Assembly (NCBI GenBank): GCA_964480725.1
Contig: CAYZQO010000010.1
Location: 48,784-112,783 of the forward strand
DNA: 64,000 nt
From: JAFGBI01 sp964480725
GTDB taxonomy: Bacteria; Myxococcota_A; Polyangia; Polyangiales; Polyangiaceae
Reading direction: 5' to 3'
In this document: positions 16,143 to 24,783 of the stretch, one piece after another
How the letters are laid out: each line of letters opens with the position of its first letter
Numbering within the stretch: position 1 is the first letter of the stretch
The notes under the pieces: model-generated
What the model was told of the DNA's origin: nothing
The model's database searches: none
What the model saw: only the letters and a program-made list of their open reading frames with translations
Made by a program: the position numbers and the translations under genes

Positions 16143-16507
16143 GGTGCCGGGTGGAGCTCGACGTGGGTCGCGCACCCGTCGCAAGCGTCGACTGGGACGA
16201 CCCGAGAGGCGTAGCGGCCGTTCGCGTCGCCATCCAGGTCGGCGACGTCGAGGGCGGTGCAGCCGGCGGGCGACTCGAGGGTGAAGGCGCCGTCGGCGCC
16301 GGTGGTCGTCTCGGCGACGACGGGCGCCTGCGGGGCCACCGCGCCGTCGAGGCAGCGCACGGTGATTCCACGCACGCCGACGCCGGTGCGTGCAGTGGCC
16401 ACGCGCCCGCCCTGTCGATAGAGCTGGGGGGTCCCATAGCAGGCGGCGATGGCGAACGGGAACGCGGTGGTCAAGAGCCACAGCAGCGGTCGAGCGAGCG
16501 CTTTCAT
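16139..16507 (-). CDS. CYGTP-type lipoprotein, partner of the radical SAM enzyme
   Basis: 122 residues. Signal ALARPLLWLLTTAFPFAIAA, lipidated Cys directly followed by YGTPQLYRQGGRV: the C-Y-G-x-P motif after the lipobox is the hallmark, from memory, of the TIGR04134 lipoproteins found with TIGR04133 radical SAM enzymes, mostly in Bacteroidota. The rest is one carboxypeptidase-regulatory/Ig-like beta domain (ITVRCLDG, TTTGADGAFTLESP) with four more cysteines. First gene of the cluster; the stop overlaps the enzyme's TTG. Confidence 0.82.
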   Translation of the reverse strand: MKALARPLLWLLTTAFPFAIAACYGTPQLYRQGGRVATARTGVGVRGITVRCLDGAVAPQAPVVAETTTGADGAFTLESPAGCTALDVADLDGDANGRYASRVVPVDACDGCATHVELHPAP

Positions 16508-16659
16508 CTCGGAGCCTCCACGACGGTTCGCAAGTCTAGCAGACCCCAGGCCCGGGATGCAGCGGTCGCGTCTCGGTGCGGCCATCGGCAGGAAAAGACC
16601 GACGCTTCGGCGGTCATCCGGCGCCGCGGGGGCCGGGAGCGCCGGCGCCGCCCGGGGGT

Positions 16660-17685
16660 TCAGGAGAAGACGCGCTCGCAGACCACCGTGGCCACGAACG
16701 CGATCGCCGCGCTGAGCGGGAGGGTGAGGACCCAGGCGATCATGATGTTGCCCGCGACGCCCCAGCGCACTGCGCTCAGCCGGCGGCTAGCGCCGGCGCC
16801 GAGGATGCACGCGTTGATGCAGTGGGTCGTCGACACCGGCATGCCGAAGTGGGTGGCGGCCAGAATCGTGATGGCGCCCGAGCTCTCGGCGGCGAAGCCC
16901 TGCATCGGCGTGATCCGGATGAGTTTGGAGCCCATCGTCTTGATGATCCGCTTGCCGCCGGCGAAGGTCCCGGCCGCGATCGCCCCGGCGCAGACGATCT
17001 TGACCCAGAGGGGCACCTCGTTGATGTCGTCGGCGACCATCCAGTCGGGGAGCGGGGCGCCCCCGTTGACCACCCAGGTGGCGAGGGCGAGCGTGATGAT
17101 CCCCATCGATTTCTGGGCGTCGTTGGAGCCGTGCGAGAACGCCATCGCGCAGGCCGAGACGAGCTGGAGGCGCCGCGACACCAGCGTCGCCGTGCGTGGC
17201 AGCACCCGTCGAAACGCCCAGGTCAGGCCGATGATGCCCACGAAGGCGAAGACGAACCCGAGGGTGGGCGAGACGACCAGCGGCACGATGACTTTGGAGA
17301 CGAGGGCTGACCAGTTGAAGGATCCGGCACCGGCGTGCGCGGTCACCCCGCCGGCCAGGCCCCCGATCAGCGCGTGCGAGGAGCTCGAGGGGATCCCGAA
17401 CCACCAGGTGAGCAGGTTCCAGGCGCTCGCGCCCAGCAGCGCGCCCAGGACGACCACCTGCGTCACCTCCCCGGGGTCGGCGAACCCGGAGGCGATGGTC
17501 TTCGCCACGGCCGTGCCGGCGAGCGCCCCGCCGAAGTTGAGGATGGCAGCCAGGGTCACCGCCAGGCGCAGGCTCAACACCCCCGTGGACACGCTGGTCG
17601 CGATGGCGTTCGCCGCGTCGTGGAAGCCGTTGATGTAGTCGAAGACGATCGCGGCGACGATGACCGCGATGAGGAGACTAACCAT
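16660..17685 (-). CDS. pit: PiT-family inorganic phosphate transporter
   Basis: 341 residues with ~10 TM helices. The two PiT signature halves are present: FDYINGFHDAANAIATSV near the N-terminus and FSHGSNDAQKSMGIITLA in the second half, plus WWFGIPSSSSHALIGG and the matching MPVSTTHCINACILG. These proteins co-transport metal-phosphate with H+ (or Na+) across the inner membrane. Its ATG at 17685 overlaps the DUF47 gene by eight bases, so the two form an operon, preceded by the Pho-box-like array at 18350-18388. Confidence 0.95.
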   Translation of the reverse strand: MVSLLIAVIVAAIVFDYINGFHDAANAIATSVSTGVLSLRLAVTLAAILNFGGALAGTAVAKTIASGFADPGEVTQVVVLGALLGASAWNLLTWWFGIPSSSSHALIGGLAGGVTAHAGAGSFNWSALVSKVIVPLVVSPTLGFVFAFVGIIGLTWAFRRVLPRTATLVSRRLQLVSACAMAFSHGSNDAQKSMGIITLALATWVVNGGAPLPDWMVADDINEVPLWVKIVCAGAIAAGTFAGGKRIIKTMGSKLIRITPMQGFAAESSGAITILAATHFGMPVSTTHCINACILGAGASRRLSAVRWGVAGNIMIAWVLTLPLSAAIAFVATVVCERVFS

Positions 17686-18319
17686 GCTTCACCGCGAGGT
17701 TGCAGAGCGTGTTCCCCAGGCGGTCGCAGCGGTCCACGGCGTCCTCGATGTGCTCGATGACCTCTTTTTCCTTGAGCAGGCGCTTGGCGTCCACGGCTGG
17801 GTCTTGGAACAGCGCGCTCAGGGTTTGCCGGAAGATGACGTCCGCCTCCTTCTCGAGCCCGCGGATTGTGCGCCCCGATTCGAGGATGGTGGTGTAGTCG
17901 TGCCGTCGAAGCCGGGGTAGCGCCTCGGCGAGCGCCTGGGTGCACCGCTCGAGCGTGTTCGCCAGTTCCACCATCGGCGGGGTCAGCTCGGCGATGTGAT
18001 AGAGCGCGCAGGTTCTCGCCGAGAGGTTGACCATGTCCACGATCTCGTCGATCTCGAAGGCGATCTCGTGGATGTCCTCGCGGTCGATCGGGGTGACGAA
18101 GGTGCGCGCCAGTCCCGTCTCCACCTCGTGGAAGGCCCGGTCCGCCTCGTGCTCCACCGCCTGCACCCGCGCCGCGACGGTCTCGGCGCCGTCTCCGTTG
18201 GCCCCGAGCCCTCGGAATTCCGTGACCGATCGGCAGGCCAGCGCCCCCAGGTGTTCGAGCAGAGTGTAGAAGGACTCCTCCCTCGGGAAGACGCGGCGGG
18301 CGATCGTCTGAAGAGACAT
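17678..18319 (-). CDS. DUF47 (PhoU-like) phosphate transport regulator
   Basis: 213 residues, all-helical, the usual DUF47 length. RRVFPREESFYTLLEHLGAL at the N-terminus and AVEHEADRAFHEVETGLART, TPIDREDIHEIAFEIDEIVD (metal-binding E/D clusters) are typical of the PhoU-like regulators paired with PiT transporters, where they are thought to control the transporter. The tight overlap with pit supports this pairing. Confidence 0.93.
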   Translation of the reverse strand: MSLQTIARRVFPREESFYTLLEHLGALACRSVTEFRGLGANGDGAETVAARVQAVEHEADRAFHEVETGLARTFVTPIDREDIHEIAFEIDEIVDMVNLSARTCALYHIAELTPPMVELANTLERCTQALAEALPRLRRHDYTTILESGRTIRGLEKEADVIFRQTLSALFQDPAVDAKRLLKEKEVIEHIEDAVDRCDRLGNTLCNLAVKHG

Positions 18320-18349
18320 GAACCTGCGGTCGACTATCCACCGCAGCTC

Positions 18350-18388
18350 GGTGACGTTTTGGTGACAGCCCGGTGACTCTCGGGTGAT
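18350..18388 (-). promoter_or_regulatory. Pho-box-like array: four direct repeats with 11-bp period
   Basis: On the plus strand GGTGAC starts at 18350, 18361 and 18372, and GGTGAT at 18383: exactly 11 bases apart. Read in the direction of the DUF47-pit operon this is a (G/A)TCACC-N5 array about 30 bases upstream of the start codon at 18319. PhoB/PhoP-type regulators bind direct repeats of this size (PhoB TGTCA-N6, Streptomyces PhoP GTTCACC-N4), and the target operon is a phosphate transporter, so regulation by phosphate limitation is likely. Confidence 0.7.
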
Positions 18389-18481
18389 CGCGCGCGGAAG
18401 ATCCCGTGACCGGTCCGCCGGCAGGACGCCAGCGGCTCGCCGGCAGGCCGGCGGGAGCGCCGGGCCGTTCGCCGGGGGGGC

Positions 18482-19612
18482 TCAGTTCACGCAGGGGTCG
18501 TGCGCGACGCACACCCCGCCGGCGCAGTTCCCGCTGAAGCACTGCTCGTGGTCGAGGCACGCATCGCCGAGATGCGCTCTGACCCGGCAGGTGTCAGCGG
18601 CGCACGAGAGGCCGGGGGCACAGGTTTCGTCGGCGGTGCAGGGCGCACCGTCTCCCGGCAGCGGCTGGCAGGTACCGTCGGTTGCGTCGTCGGGGATGGC
18701 GCAGTAGCTCCCCTCCGGGCAGGCGTCGGGGATCGAGTCGCGGCACGCGGCGCCGGCCCCGAAGCCCGTGCTCGCGCAGTGCGCGGACTCCGAGAGCGAC
18801 GCGCCCGGGTCGGCGACGCAGAAGAGGTCCCGAAGGCAGTATCGGGGGCCCACGGCGTAGCCGCAGGCCTCGCCCTCGGCGCCGTCGAACATCGAAGCTC
18901 CGCTCCGGCAGGTTCCCGTCGTCACGTCGCAGTAGGTCCCGGCGATACAGGGCGCCAGGTCGGAGCCATCCGCCGAGCAGCTCCCCGACTCCGGGATGGC
19001 CGCCACGCAGAGCTGGGTGGAGAAGTCGCAGGCCAGCCCCTCCGCGCAATGCTCGTAAGAATTGCAGGGTCCGCCGATCGGAGCGCGCTCGAGACAGGTC
19101 CCCGGACAGGCGCTGTCGAGCGCGCAGAAGTGCCCCGCGGCGCACTCTTCCGTGAGGCGGCAGGGGCTTCCCTCCGTCACCCGGCCCTGGAGCATCCCGG
19201 AGCAGGTCGTGAGCCCGGCGGGGCTGGTGCCGCACTCGAGCCCCGGATACTCCGCCAGGCACGCCGCGGCCTGGCGCCCATCGTACGCGAGGCGCCCGGC
19301 GCCGACCGCCGCGGCCAGGTAGCTGAAGCTCCCCTCCTCGAGCTCGGCGCGGAACCTTGCGGCGCAATCGACGCCGCCGAGCTCACTCATCAGCCGGCCG
19401 AAGCAGCGGTCGTAATACGCGCAGAGGACGGGGGCGACCGCCTCCGGCAGGTCCTCGAGCGCGAGCGAGTCCCCCGCGAACCCGCCGCCGGCGCCGGACG
19501 TCGTGTCGTCGCGGTGGTCTGCCGTCGCGTCGCCGCCGCAGCTCGAGAGCGTCGCCGCCCAGCCGGCTGCCCAGATCGCCGCCGTCCACGATCCCCGCAT
19601 CGCCCGTCGCAT
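18482..19612 (-). CDS. Cys-rich (Dickkopf-like) lipoprotein
   Basis: 376 residues from the ATG at 19612 (another ATG at 19600). Lipobox ATLSSC, then a helical stretch (~35-130) with CAYYDRCFGRLMSELG, then many Cys-rich modules of the form C-x-x-x-x-C-A-x-G-x-x-C (CAAGHFCALDSACPG, CAEGLACDF, CFSGNCAGGVC). Typical secreted surface lipoprotein of Myxococcota, function unknown. Begins 10 bases after the stop of the hybrid histidine kinase upstream, so probably cotranscribed. Confidence 0.8.
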   Translation of the reverse strand: MRRAMRGSWTAAIWAAGWAATLSSCGGDATADHRDDTTSGAGGGFAGDSLALEDLPEAVAPVLCAYYDRCFGRLMSELGGVDCAARFRAELEEGSFSYLAAAVGAGRLAYDGRQAAACLAEYPGLECGTSPAGLTTCSGMLQGRVTEGSPCRLTEECAAGHFCALDSACPGTCLERAPIGGPCNSYEHCAEGLACDFSTQLCVAAIPESGSCSADGSDLAPCIAGTYCDVTTGTCRSGASMFDGAEGEACGYAVGPRYCLRDLFCVADPGASLSESAHCASTGFGAGAACRDSIPDACPEGSYCAIPDDATDGTCQPLPGDGAPCTADETCAPGLSCAADTCRVRAHLGDACLDHEQCFSGNCAGGVCVAHDPCVN

Positions 19613-19622
19613 GGCAGCCAGG

Positions 19623-21548
19623 CTATCCGGCGCGCACGGGGTCAGCAACCGGGGCGTCGACGCCCGCGTCGCTCATCGCCTGGGTCAGCATCTCGGCGAG
19701 CTCGCCCCGCTCGAACGGCTTGCGCAAGTAGCGGGTGGGGCCGCGGCCGAGCCGGGTTTGGATGTCGTGATCCTTGGCGAACCCGGACGTGAGCACGATC
19801 GGCAGCTCGGGGTCCTGCTGGCGGAGCGCGTCGAAGCAGTCCGCGCCGCTCATCACCGGCATGGCCACGTCGAGCACCACGGCGCCGACGCGCGCGCGAT
19901 GCGCCGCGTAGAGCCGCAGCGCCTCCTGCCCGTCGGAGGCGGTGAACACCTCGAAGCCTAGGCCTTCGCCGATCCGCTGCCCCGCCCGCCGCAGCAGGGG
20001 CTCGTCGTCGACGATCAGGAGCAGGTTGCGTGTCACGTCCACCGCGGGGATTCGCCGTGAGGGGGGGGCCTCGCTCTCGGGGCGCGCGTGGACGGGGAAC
20101 ACCACGCTCACGGTGGTCCCCCGGCCGACGACGCTCCGGACCGTGATCCCGCCTCGGTGCTCCTGCACGGTGCCGTAGACCATCGACAGACCCAGGCCGG
20201 ACCGCCCCTGCTGCGACTTGGTGGAAAAGTACGGCTCGAAGACGCGCGGCAGGCAGTCCGCGGGGATGCCCTGGCCGTCGTCGGTGACCGTGATCTCGAC
20301 GTACTCCCCGGGGGGGACGCCGTAGGCGCCCGCCAGTGCCTCGTCGAGGCGGGCGGTGCGCGTGGAGATCAAGACGTGTCCGAAGCCCTCGATGGCGTCC
20401 GCGGAGTTCAGGCAGAGGTTCATCACCAGGTGGTTGATCTGGCCGGCGTCTCCCTCGATCCATTGGTCCTCGCCGGAGGGGGCGACGTTCACCGCGATGC
20501 GCTTGGCGAGCGTTCGCCGGAGCAGGACCTCCACCTCTCTGAGCACCATGTCGACGCGAAAGGGCGCGACCCGGGGGGGAACCCGCCGCGCGAAGCTCAG
20601 GATGTTCTGCGTCAGCGTGGAGCCGCGGCGGGCGGCGGTGAGGATGTCGCCGAGCTCCTGGCGGGACGGCGCGCCAGGGCCGAGAGACTGAACCGCTTCC
20701 GAGGCGATGGCCGAGATGGCCCCCAGCACGTTGTTCATGTCGTGCGCCACTCCCCCGGCCAGCGTCCCCAGCGCCTCGAGCTTCTGGGCCTGCCGGAGCT
20801 GCTCCTCGAGCTGCTGGCGCCGCTTCTCGCTGCGCTGATGCTCGGCGAATTCGTGCTCCGCGCGCGCTAGGGCTTGCCCGAGCTCCTCCGCTGTCTGTCG
20901 GGTCTGGCGCCGGAGCGCGAGCAGGCGCTGCTCGCTGCGGATCCTCCCGTAGCAGAGGGCGGCGCCGAACAGGGAGGTCGTGAGCTGCATCACGCAGAAG
21001 TCGACGAGCTCGTCGGTCGAGCCGACGCGGGCCGCCGCCGGCACCGCCAGGGCGGCCGTGCCCAGCAGCAGGACCAGCAGCGCGCGCGAGGAGAGCACGA
21101 TGGCGCCTCCACCCACGACGATGGCCTGCAGGTAGCGCAGATCCGAGCCCTCGCCCTGCACGAGCACGCTGGCCGACGTGTTGGCGGCGACGAGCAGGCC
21201 CAGGGCGACCGTGACGCCGTTGGCCCAGCCCACCGGGACTCGGCGCCGCTGCATCAGCAGGAAGGAAAGGCCGGAGACGAGGATGACGGTCTGGTCGAGG
21301 GCGATGACCAGCCACGCGGCGGGAGCGTCGAGATCGAACAGCCGGTAGACGGTGAACGCCGCGAAGATGAGCGCCACGCCGCCGGCCATTCGGCGCACCA
21401 GATCGTAGAGGGCCTCGGCGATGTCACGGTCGTCGAGCAGGGATCCGGGACCGGGGCGGAGCGTCTCGCGCGGTGGAGGCGAGCTCGGTCCGGGCGACGC
21501 CGGCCCCCTCCGCGCGGCGGGCCCCTGGCTGGGACGAGGCGTCGTCAC
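19623..21548 (-). CDS. Hybrid sensor histidine kinase with C-terminal receiver
   Basis: 641 residues from a GTG at 21548. Six or so TM helices (~50-210) form the sensor. A coiled coil follows (EELGQALARAEHEFAEHQ), then HisKA with H-box AGGVAHDMNNVLGAI (His ~269), HATPase with N box NLCLNSADAIEGF, G1 VTDDGQGIP, F box PYFSTK and G2 GRSGLGLSMVYG. A receiver domain ends the protein (LLIVDDEPLLRR; phospho-Asp ~560 in AVVLDVAMPVMSG; Lys in RYLRKPFERGE). The membrane-sensor plus receiver architecture, without an output domain, suggests phosphorelay to an unlinked Hpt or regulator. Confidence 0.92.
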   Translation of the reverse strand: MTTPRPSQGPAARRGPASPGPSSPPPRETLRPGPGSLLDDRDIAEALYDLVRRMAGGVALIFAAFTVYRLFDLDAPAAWLVIALDQTVILVSGLSFLLMQRRRVPVGWANGVTVALGLLVAANTSASVLVQGEGSDLRYLQAIVVGGGAIVLSSRALLVLLLGTAALAVPAAARVGSTDELVDFCVMQLTTSLFGAALCYGRIRSEQRLLALRRQTRQTAEELGQALARAEHEFAEHQRSEKRRQQLEEQLRQAQKLEALGTLAGGVAHDMNNVLGAISAIASEAVQSLGPGAPSRQELGDILTAARRGSTLTQNILSFARRVPPRVAPFRVDMVLREVEVLLRRTLAKRIAVNVAPSGEDQWIEGDAGQINHLVMNLCLNSADAIEGFGHVLISTRTARLDEALAGAYGVPPGEYVEITVTDDGQGIPADCLPRVFEPYFSTKSQQGRSGLGLSMVYGTVQEHRGGITVRSVVGRGTTVSVVFPVHARPESEAPPSRRIPAVDVTRNLLLIVDDEPLLRRAGQRIGEGLGFEVFTASDGQEALRLYAAHRARVGAVVLDVAMPVMSGADCFDALRQQDPELPIVLTSGFAKDHDIQTRLGRGPTRYLRKPFERGELAEMLTQAMSDAGVDAPVADPVRAG

Positions 21549-21950
21549 GCGCCGACACCCGCTCCGACGCGCGATGCTGGTTCGCCGCCGCAGGTCATGG
21601 GGCCCGCCCACGGTACCCCGCGGGCCATGGGGCCGCAACGGACGGACGGGCGCCGCCCACACCGCAACGCGGTCGTGGACCGGGGCCTGACCGAACGCGG
21701 AATCACCGGGGATTTTCCACGGGTGGGCGTCGACGGCCGCACCGGGTCGCACCGGGCAACGCGCGCCGCGCAGGGGTCGCCCGCGGGGTAAAGGTGTGTT
21801 AATGCTGCCCCGCCTGCGGGCGAACGCGCCCCGCGCGGGATCTCCGAGCTCCGCGGAATCCCGTGCGCCCCGGCGCATCGGCCGCGGCGTCGGCCCTCGC
21901 CCGGAACCGGTCGAGCGAGGGCCACCCAGAGCGCGAACGAGCAGTCGGCG
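21549..21950. other. 402-base divergent intergenic region upstream of the rnf cluster
   Basis: No gene recognised. It holds an inverted repeat (21777-21784 with 21816-21823, plus inner GGGG/CCCC) flanking the only AT-rich patch in the region, taaaggtgtgttaatgctg (21789-21807). The patch contains TTAAT, a possible promoter -10 or regulator site. The rest is GC-rich without visible structure. Confidence 0.4.
21777..21823. promoter_or_regulatory. Imperfect hairpin/operator candidate upstream of rnf
   Basis: TCGCCCGC (21777-21784) pairs with GCGGGCGA (21816-21823), and GGGG (21785-21788) with CCCC (21808-21811), leaving a 4-base bulge and a 19-base AT-richer loop. It lies ~130 bases before the start of the RseC-like gene. 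It could be a 5' leader structure or a regulator site; no known riboswitch is recognised. Confidence 0.3.
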
Positions 21951-22349
21951 ATGAGCACCCACCCACCCGCAGCGAGCCCGAGCCTCCCCCGCGATCCCGG
22001 CCAGGTCGCCCCGGGCGGCTGCGGCGGTTGCACCGCCTGCGCGGGCGGCGAGGGTGACGGTGGCGTGGTGATCGCGGCGTCGCCCCTTGGCGGCGCGGCG
22101 CTGGTTGCCGCCGCCGCGGTCTTCTTCCTGTTGCCCATCGCGTTCGCCATGGCCGCTGCGCTGCTCGCCGGCGCCGACGCTGGCGCCGACCGGCGCTCGC
22201 TCGCTGCGCTGGTTGGGCTCGCGGTGGGGCTCGGGGTGGCCGTGGTCATCGCGCGTGGATGGACGCGCCGGCTCGAGCGCACCGCCGCGACCGCGGCGTT
22301 GCCGGTCGCGCTGCCGGAGCGGGCCTGGGAGGAGACGCACCATGGTTGA
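21951..22349 (+). CDS. RseC/MucC-like membrane protein
   Basis: 132 residues. A Cys cluster GGCGGCTACAGG at ~22-33 is followed by two TM helices (~45-70 and ~84-103) and a basic tail. RseC (SoxR-reducing system) proteins have this CxxCxxC plus two-TM design, and rseC-like genes often sit by rnf/rsx clusters. The N-terminal domain is shorter than in E. coli RseC. The stop overlaps rnfC by eight bases, so it is the first gene of the rnf operon. Confidence 0.65.
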   Translation: MSTHPPAASPSLPRDPGQVAPGGCGGCTACAGGEGDGGVVIAASPLGGAALVAAAAVFFLLPIAFAMAAALLAGADAGADRRSLAALVGLAVGLGVAVVIARGWTRRLERTAATAALPVALPERAWEETHHG

Positions 22350-23697
22350 CGCGATCGCGGTCGCGCAGGGAGCCGGGACGTTCGCGCGAGGGATCCACCC
22401 CTACGAGGGCAAGCACCTGGCGGAGGACGCCGCCATCGAGGTGCTGCCCACGCCCAAGCAGCTCCTGATCCCGGTGCTCCAGCACATCGGCGCGCCCGCC
22501 AAGCTCCCGCCGAAGCTCCCCAAGGAGGCCGTCGCTGGCGCCGTGCTCGCGGAGGCGGGTGGGTTCGTGTCGGCGCCCGCGCACGCGTCCGTCGGCGGGA
22601 AGGTCGGCAAGGTCGTCCGGGTGACGCTGCCGAACGGGCGCCACATCGACGCCGTCGCCCTCACCCCCGATGGAGAGCAGCCGTCCGCGTCGGACATCTA
22701 CGACGCCGTCCTCGGCGGCGACTGGCCCACGACGGACCTGCCAGCGCTCGAGCCCGCGGCCGTCGTCGAGGCGGTGCGGGCCGCGGGCCTCGTCGGGATG
22801 GGCGGCGCCGCCTTCCCCACTCACGTCAAGCTGACCCAGAACCCCAAGAAGCCGGTCGACGTCCTGTTGGTGAATGGTTGTGAGTGCGAGCCGTACCTCA
22901 CCGCCGACTACCGGGTGATGGTCGAGGCGCCGCGCGGCGTGGTCGCTGGCGCGCTCCTCGCCGCGCGCGCTGCCGGGGCGAAGTCCGTCGTCATCGCTGT
23001 CGAGAAGAACAAGCCGCGGGGCATCACCGCGCTGCGCGAGGCCTGTCGGGGCACCGGCGCGGTGGTCAAGGAGCTCGAGACGAAGTACCCGATGGGCGGC
23101 GAGAAGCAGACCGTGCCGGCCGCGCTGGGCCGCACCGTCCCCACCGGGGGTCTGCCGCTGGATGTCGGCGTGGTGGTCCTCAACGTTGGCACGGCGATCT
23201 CGATCGCGCGCGCCGTGCTCCGCGGGGCGCCGGTGACCCACCGCGTGGTGACCGTCACCGGTCACGGGGTTCGCACGCCCAAGAACCTGCTGGTACCGAT
23301 CGGTGCTCCTTACTCGGACCTGATCGAGCTCGCCGGCGGTCTGACGCCGGACGCGGTCCGGATCCTCTCCGGTGGCCCCATGATGGGCTTCGCGGTCGCG
23401 GACCTCTCGGTCCCCGTCACCAAGGGGACCAGCGGGATCACGGTGTTGACCCGCCGCGATCTCCTGCAGGCCGAGCCGACCGCGTGCATCCGCTGCGGGC
23501 GATGCGTCGACGTTTGCCCGCTCGGGCTGGTCCCCACCAAGCTCGCGCTCGCCGCGCGCAAGTCCGTCTGGGACGTGGCGCGCCGCTACCACCTCATGGC
23601 CTGCATGGAGTGCGGCTGCTGCGCCTACACCTGCCCTGCCAGCATCCCGCTCGTGCAGCTGATCCGGATGGGCAAGGCCCGCCTCCCGAAGGACTGA
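22342..23697 (+). CDS. rnfC: RnfC, NADH/ferredoxin-linked subunit of the Rnf complex
   Basis: 451 residues. N-terminal RnfC barrel-sandwich (GIHPYEGKHLAED), a Rossmann-type FMN/NADH domain with GLVGMGGAAFPTHVKL and VLLVNGCECEPYLTADYRVM, and two [4Fe-4S] motifs, CIRCGRCVDVCP from Cys382 and CMECGCCAYTCP from Cys421. It lacks the long C-terminal repeat of E. coli RsxC, being of the short type. It exchanges electrons with NADH in the Rnf complex. ATG at 22342 overlaps the RseC-like gene. Confidence 0.96.
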   Translation: MVDAIAVAQGAGTFARGIHPYEGKHLAEDAAIEVLPTPKQLLIPVLQHIGAPAKLPPKLPKEAVAGAVLAEAGGFVSAPAHASVGGKVGKVVRVTLPNGRHIDAVALTPDGEQPSASDIYDAVLGGDWPTTDLPALEPAAVVEAVRAAGLVGMGGAAFPTHVKLTQNPKKPVDVLLVNGCECEPYLTADYRVMVEAPRGVVAGALLAARAAGAKSVVIAVEKNKPRGITALREACRGTGAVVKELETKYPMGGEKQTVPAALGRTVPTGGLPLDVGVVVLNVGTAISIARAVLRGAPVTHRVVTVTGHGVRTPKNLLVPIGAPYSDLIELAGGLTPDAVRILSGGPMMGFAVADLSVPVTKGTSGITVLTRRDLLQAEPTACIRCGRCVDVCPLGLVPTKLALAARKSVWDVARRYHLMACMECGCCAYTCPASIPLVQLIRMGKARLPKD

Positions 23698-23733
23698 TCG
23701 CCCCCGCGCCCCGCCGACCCGAAGGACCGCCCG

Positions 23734-24765
23734 ATGACCGAGAACGCCGCCGAGAAGCTCGAGGCCGCCGCGGAGGCGCCGCGTCTGGCGCTTCAGGTGG
23801 GGCCCTCGCCGCACGCGTTCGACCTCGCCCTCACCACGCGCCGGATGATGCTGGACGTCCTGCTGGCGCTGGTGCCGCCGACGGCGATGGCCGTGGCGAT
23901 CTTCGGGTGGCGAGCGGTGCTGGTGGTTTCGGTGACCACGGCGAGCTGTCTCGCCGCCGAGGAGCTCTTCATGCGCGTGCGCGGCGTCCGCGCCACGCTG
24001 GGCGATCTGTCCGCGGCCGTCACCGGGGTTATCCTCGGCCTGACCCTGCCGGCGACCTGCCCCTGGTGGGTGGCGATGATCGCCGGCTTCGTGGGCGTCG
24101 GGATCGGCAAGACGGTCTTCGGTTCGCTGGGGCAGAACGTCTTCAACCCGGCCATGGTGGGGCGCGCCTTCGTGATGATCAGCTTCTCGAAGTTCCTCGG
24201 CGCGCCGGCGTACCAGGTCGCGGACGCGGTCGGGATCCTGAGCCAGGCGACGCCGCTCACGGCCGCCCGGGAGGCGAGCGCGACGCTGCCGGGCCTCTAC
24301 CCGATGTTCCTCGGCACCGTGAACGGCAGCCTCGGCGAAACCAGCGCGCTCGCCTGCCTGCTTGGCGGGCTGTTCCTTTGCGGGCGGCGCACGGCCAGTT
24401 GGGAGGTGCCGGTGGGGGTGATCGGCACGGTCGTGGTGCTGGCCGGCCTCACCCAGCTTGCGGTGACGCCGGCGGCGATCGCCGCCGTGCCAGCGCTCCG
24501 GCTCACCGTGCTCCAGCACCTGACGGGCGGCGCGCTGCTGTTCGGCGCGTTCTTCATCGCCACCGACCCGGTCACCAGCCCCATCACCGCGCGCGGCAAG
24601 CTGGTCTTCGGGGTGGGCGTCGGCGCCTTCGTGTGGCTCGTCCGCACCTTCAGCGGCTACCCCGAGGGCGTGATGTTCGCAGTGCTGCTGATGAACGCGC
24701 TGGTGCCGCTCATCAATCGCTGGACCGTCCCGGTGCCCGTGGGCGGCCCCGTCCCGGCGAGGTAG
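23734..24765 (+). CDS. rnfD: RnfD, membrane subunit with covalent FMN
   Basis: 343 residues, about nine TM helices. GDLSAAVTGVILGLTLPATC and KTVFGSLGQNVFNPAMVGRA are family hallmarks. SQATPL holds Thr173, the expected site of phosphoester-linked FMN added by ApbE (encoded at 27891). ATDPVTSPITARGK is the second conserved loop. Takes part in transmembrane electron transfer and Na+/H+ pumping. An N-terminal ~25-residue Ala/Glu-rich extension is present. Confidence 0.95.
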   Translation: MTENAAEKLEAAAEAPRLALQVGPSPHAFDLALTTRRMMLDVLLALVPPTAMAVAIFGWRAVLVVSVTTASCLAAEELFMRVRGVRATLGDLSAAVTGVILGLTLPATCPWWVAMIAGFVGVGIGKTVFGSLGQNVFNPAMVGRAFVMISFSKFLGAPAYQVADAVGILSQATPLTAAREASATLPGLYPMFLGTVNGSLGETSALACLLGGLFLCGRRTASWEVPVGVIGTVVVLAGLTQLAVTPAAIAAVPALRLTVLQHLTGGALLFGAFFIATDPVTSPITARGKLVFGVGVGAFVWLVRTFSGYPEGVMFAVLLMNALVPLINRWTVPVPVGGPVPAR

Positions 24766-24783
24766 AGGGGAGAGGCGACGACC

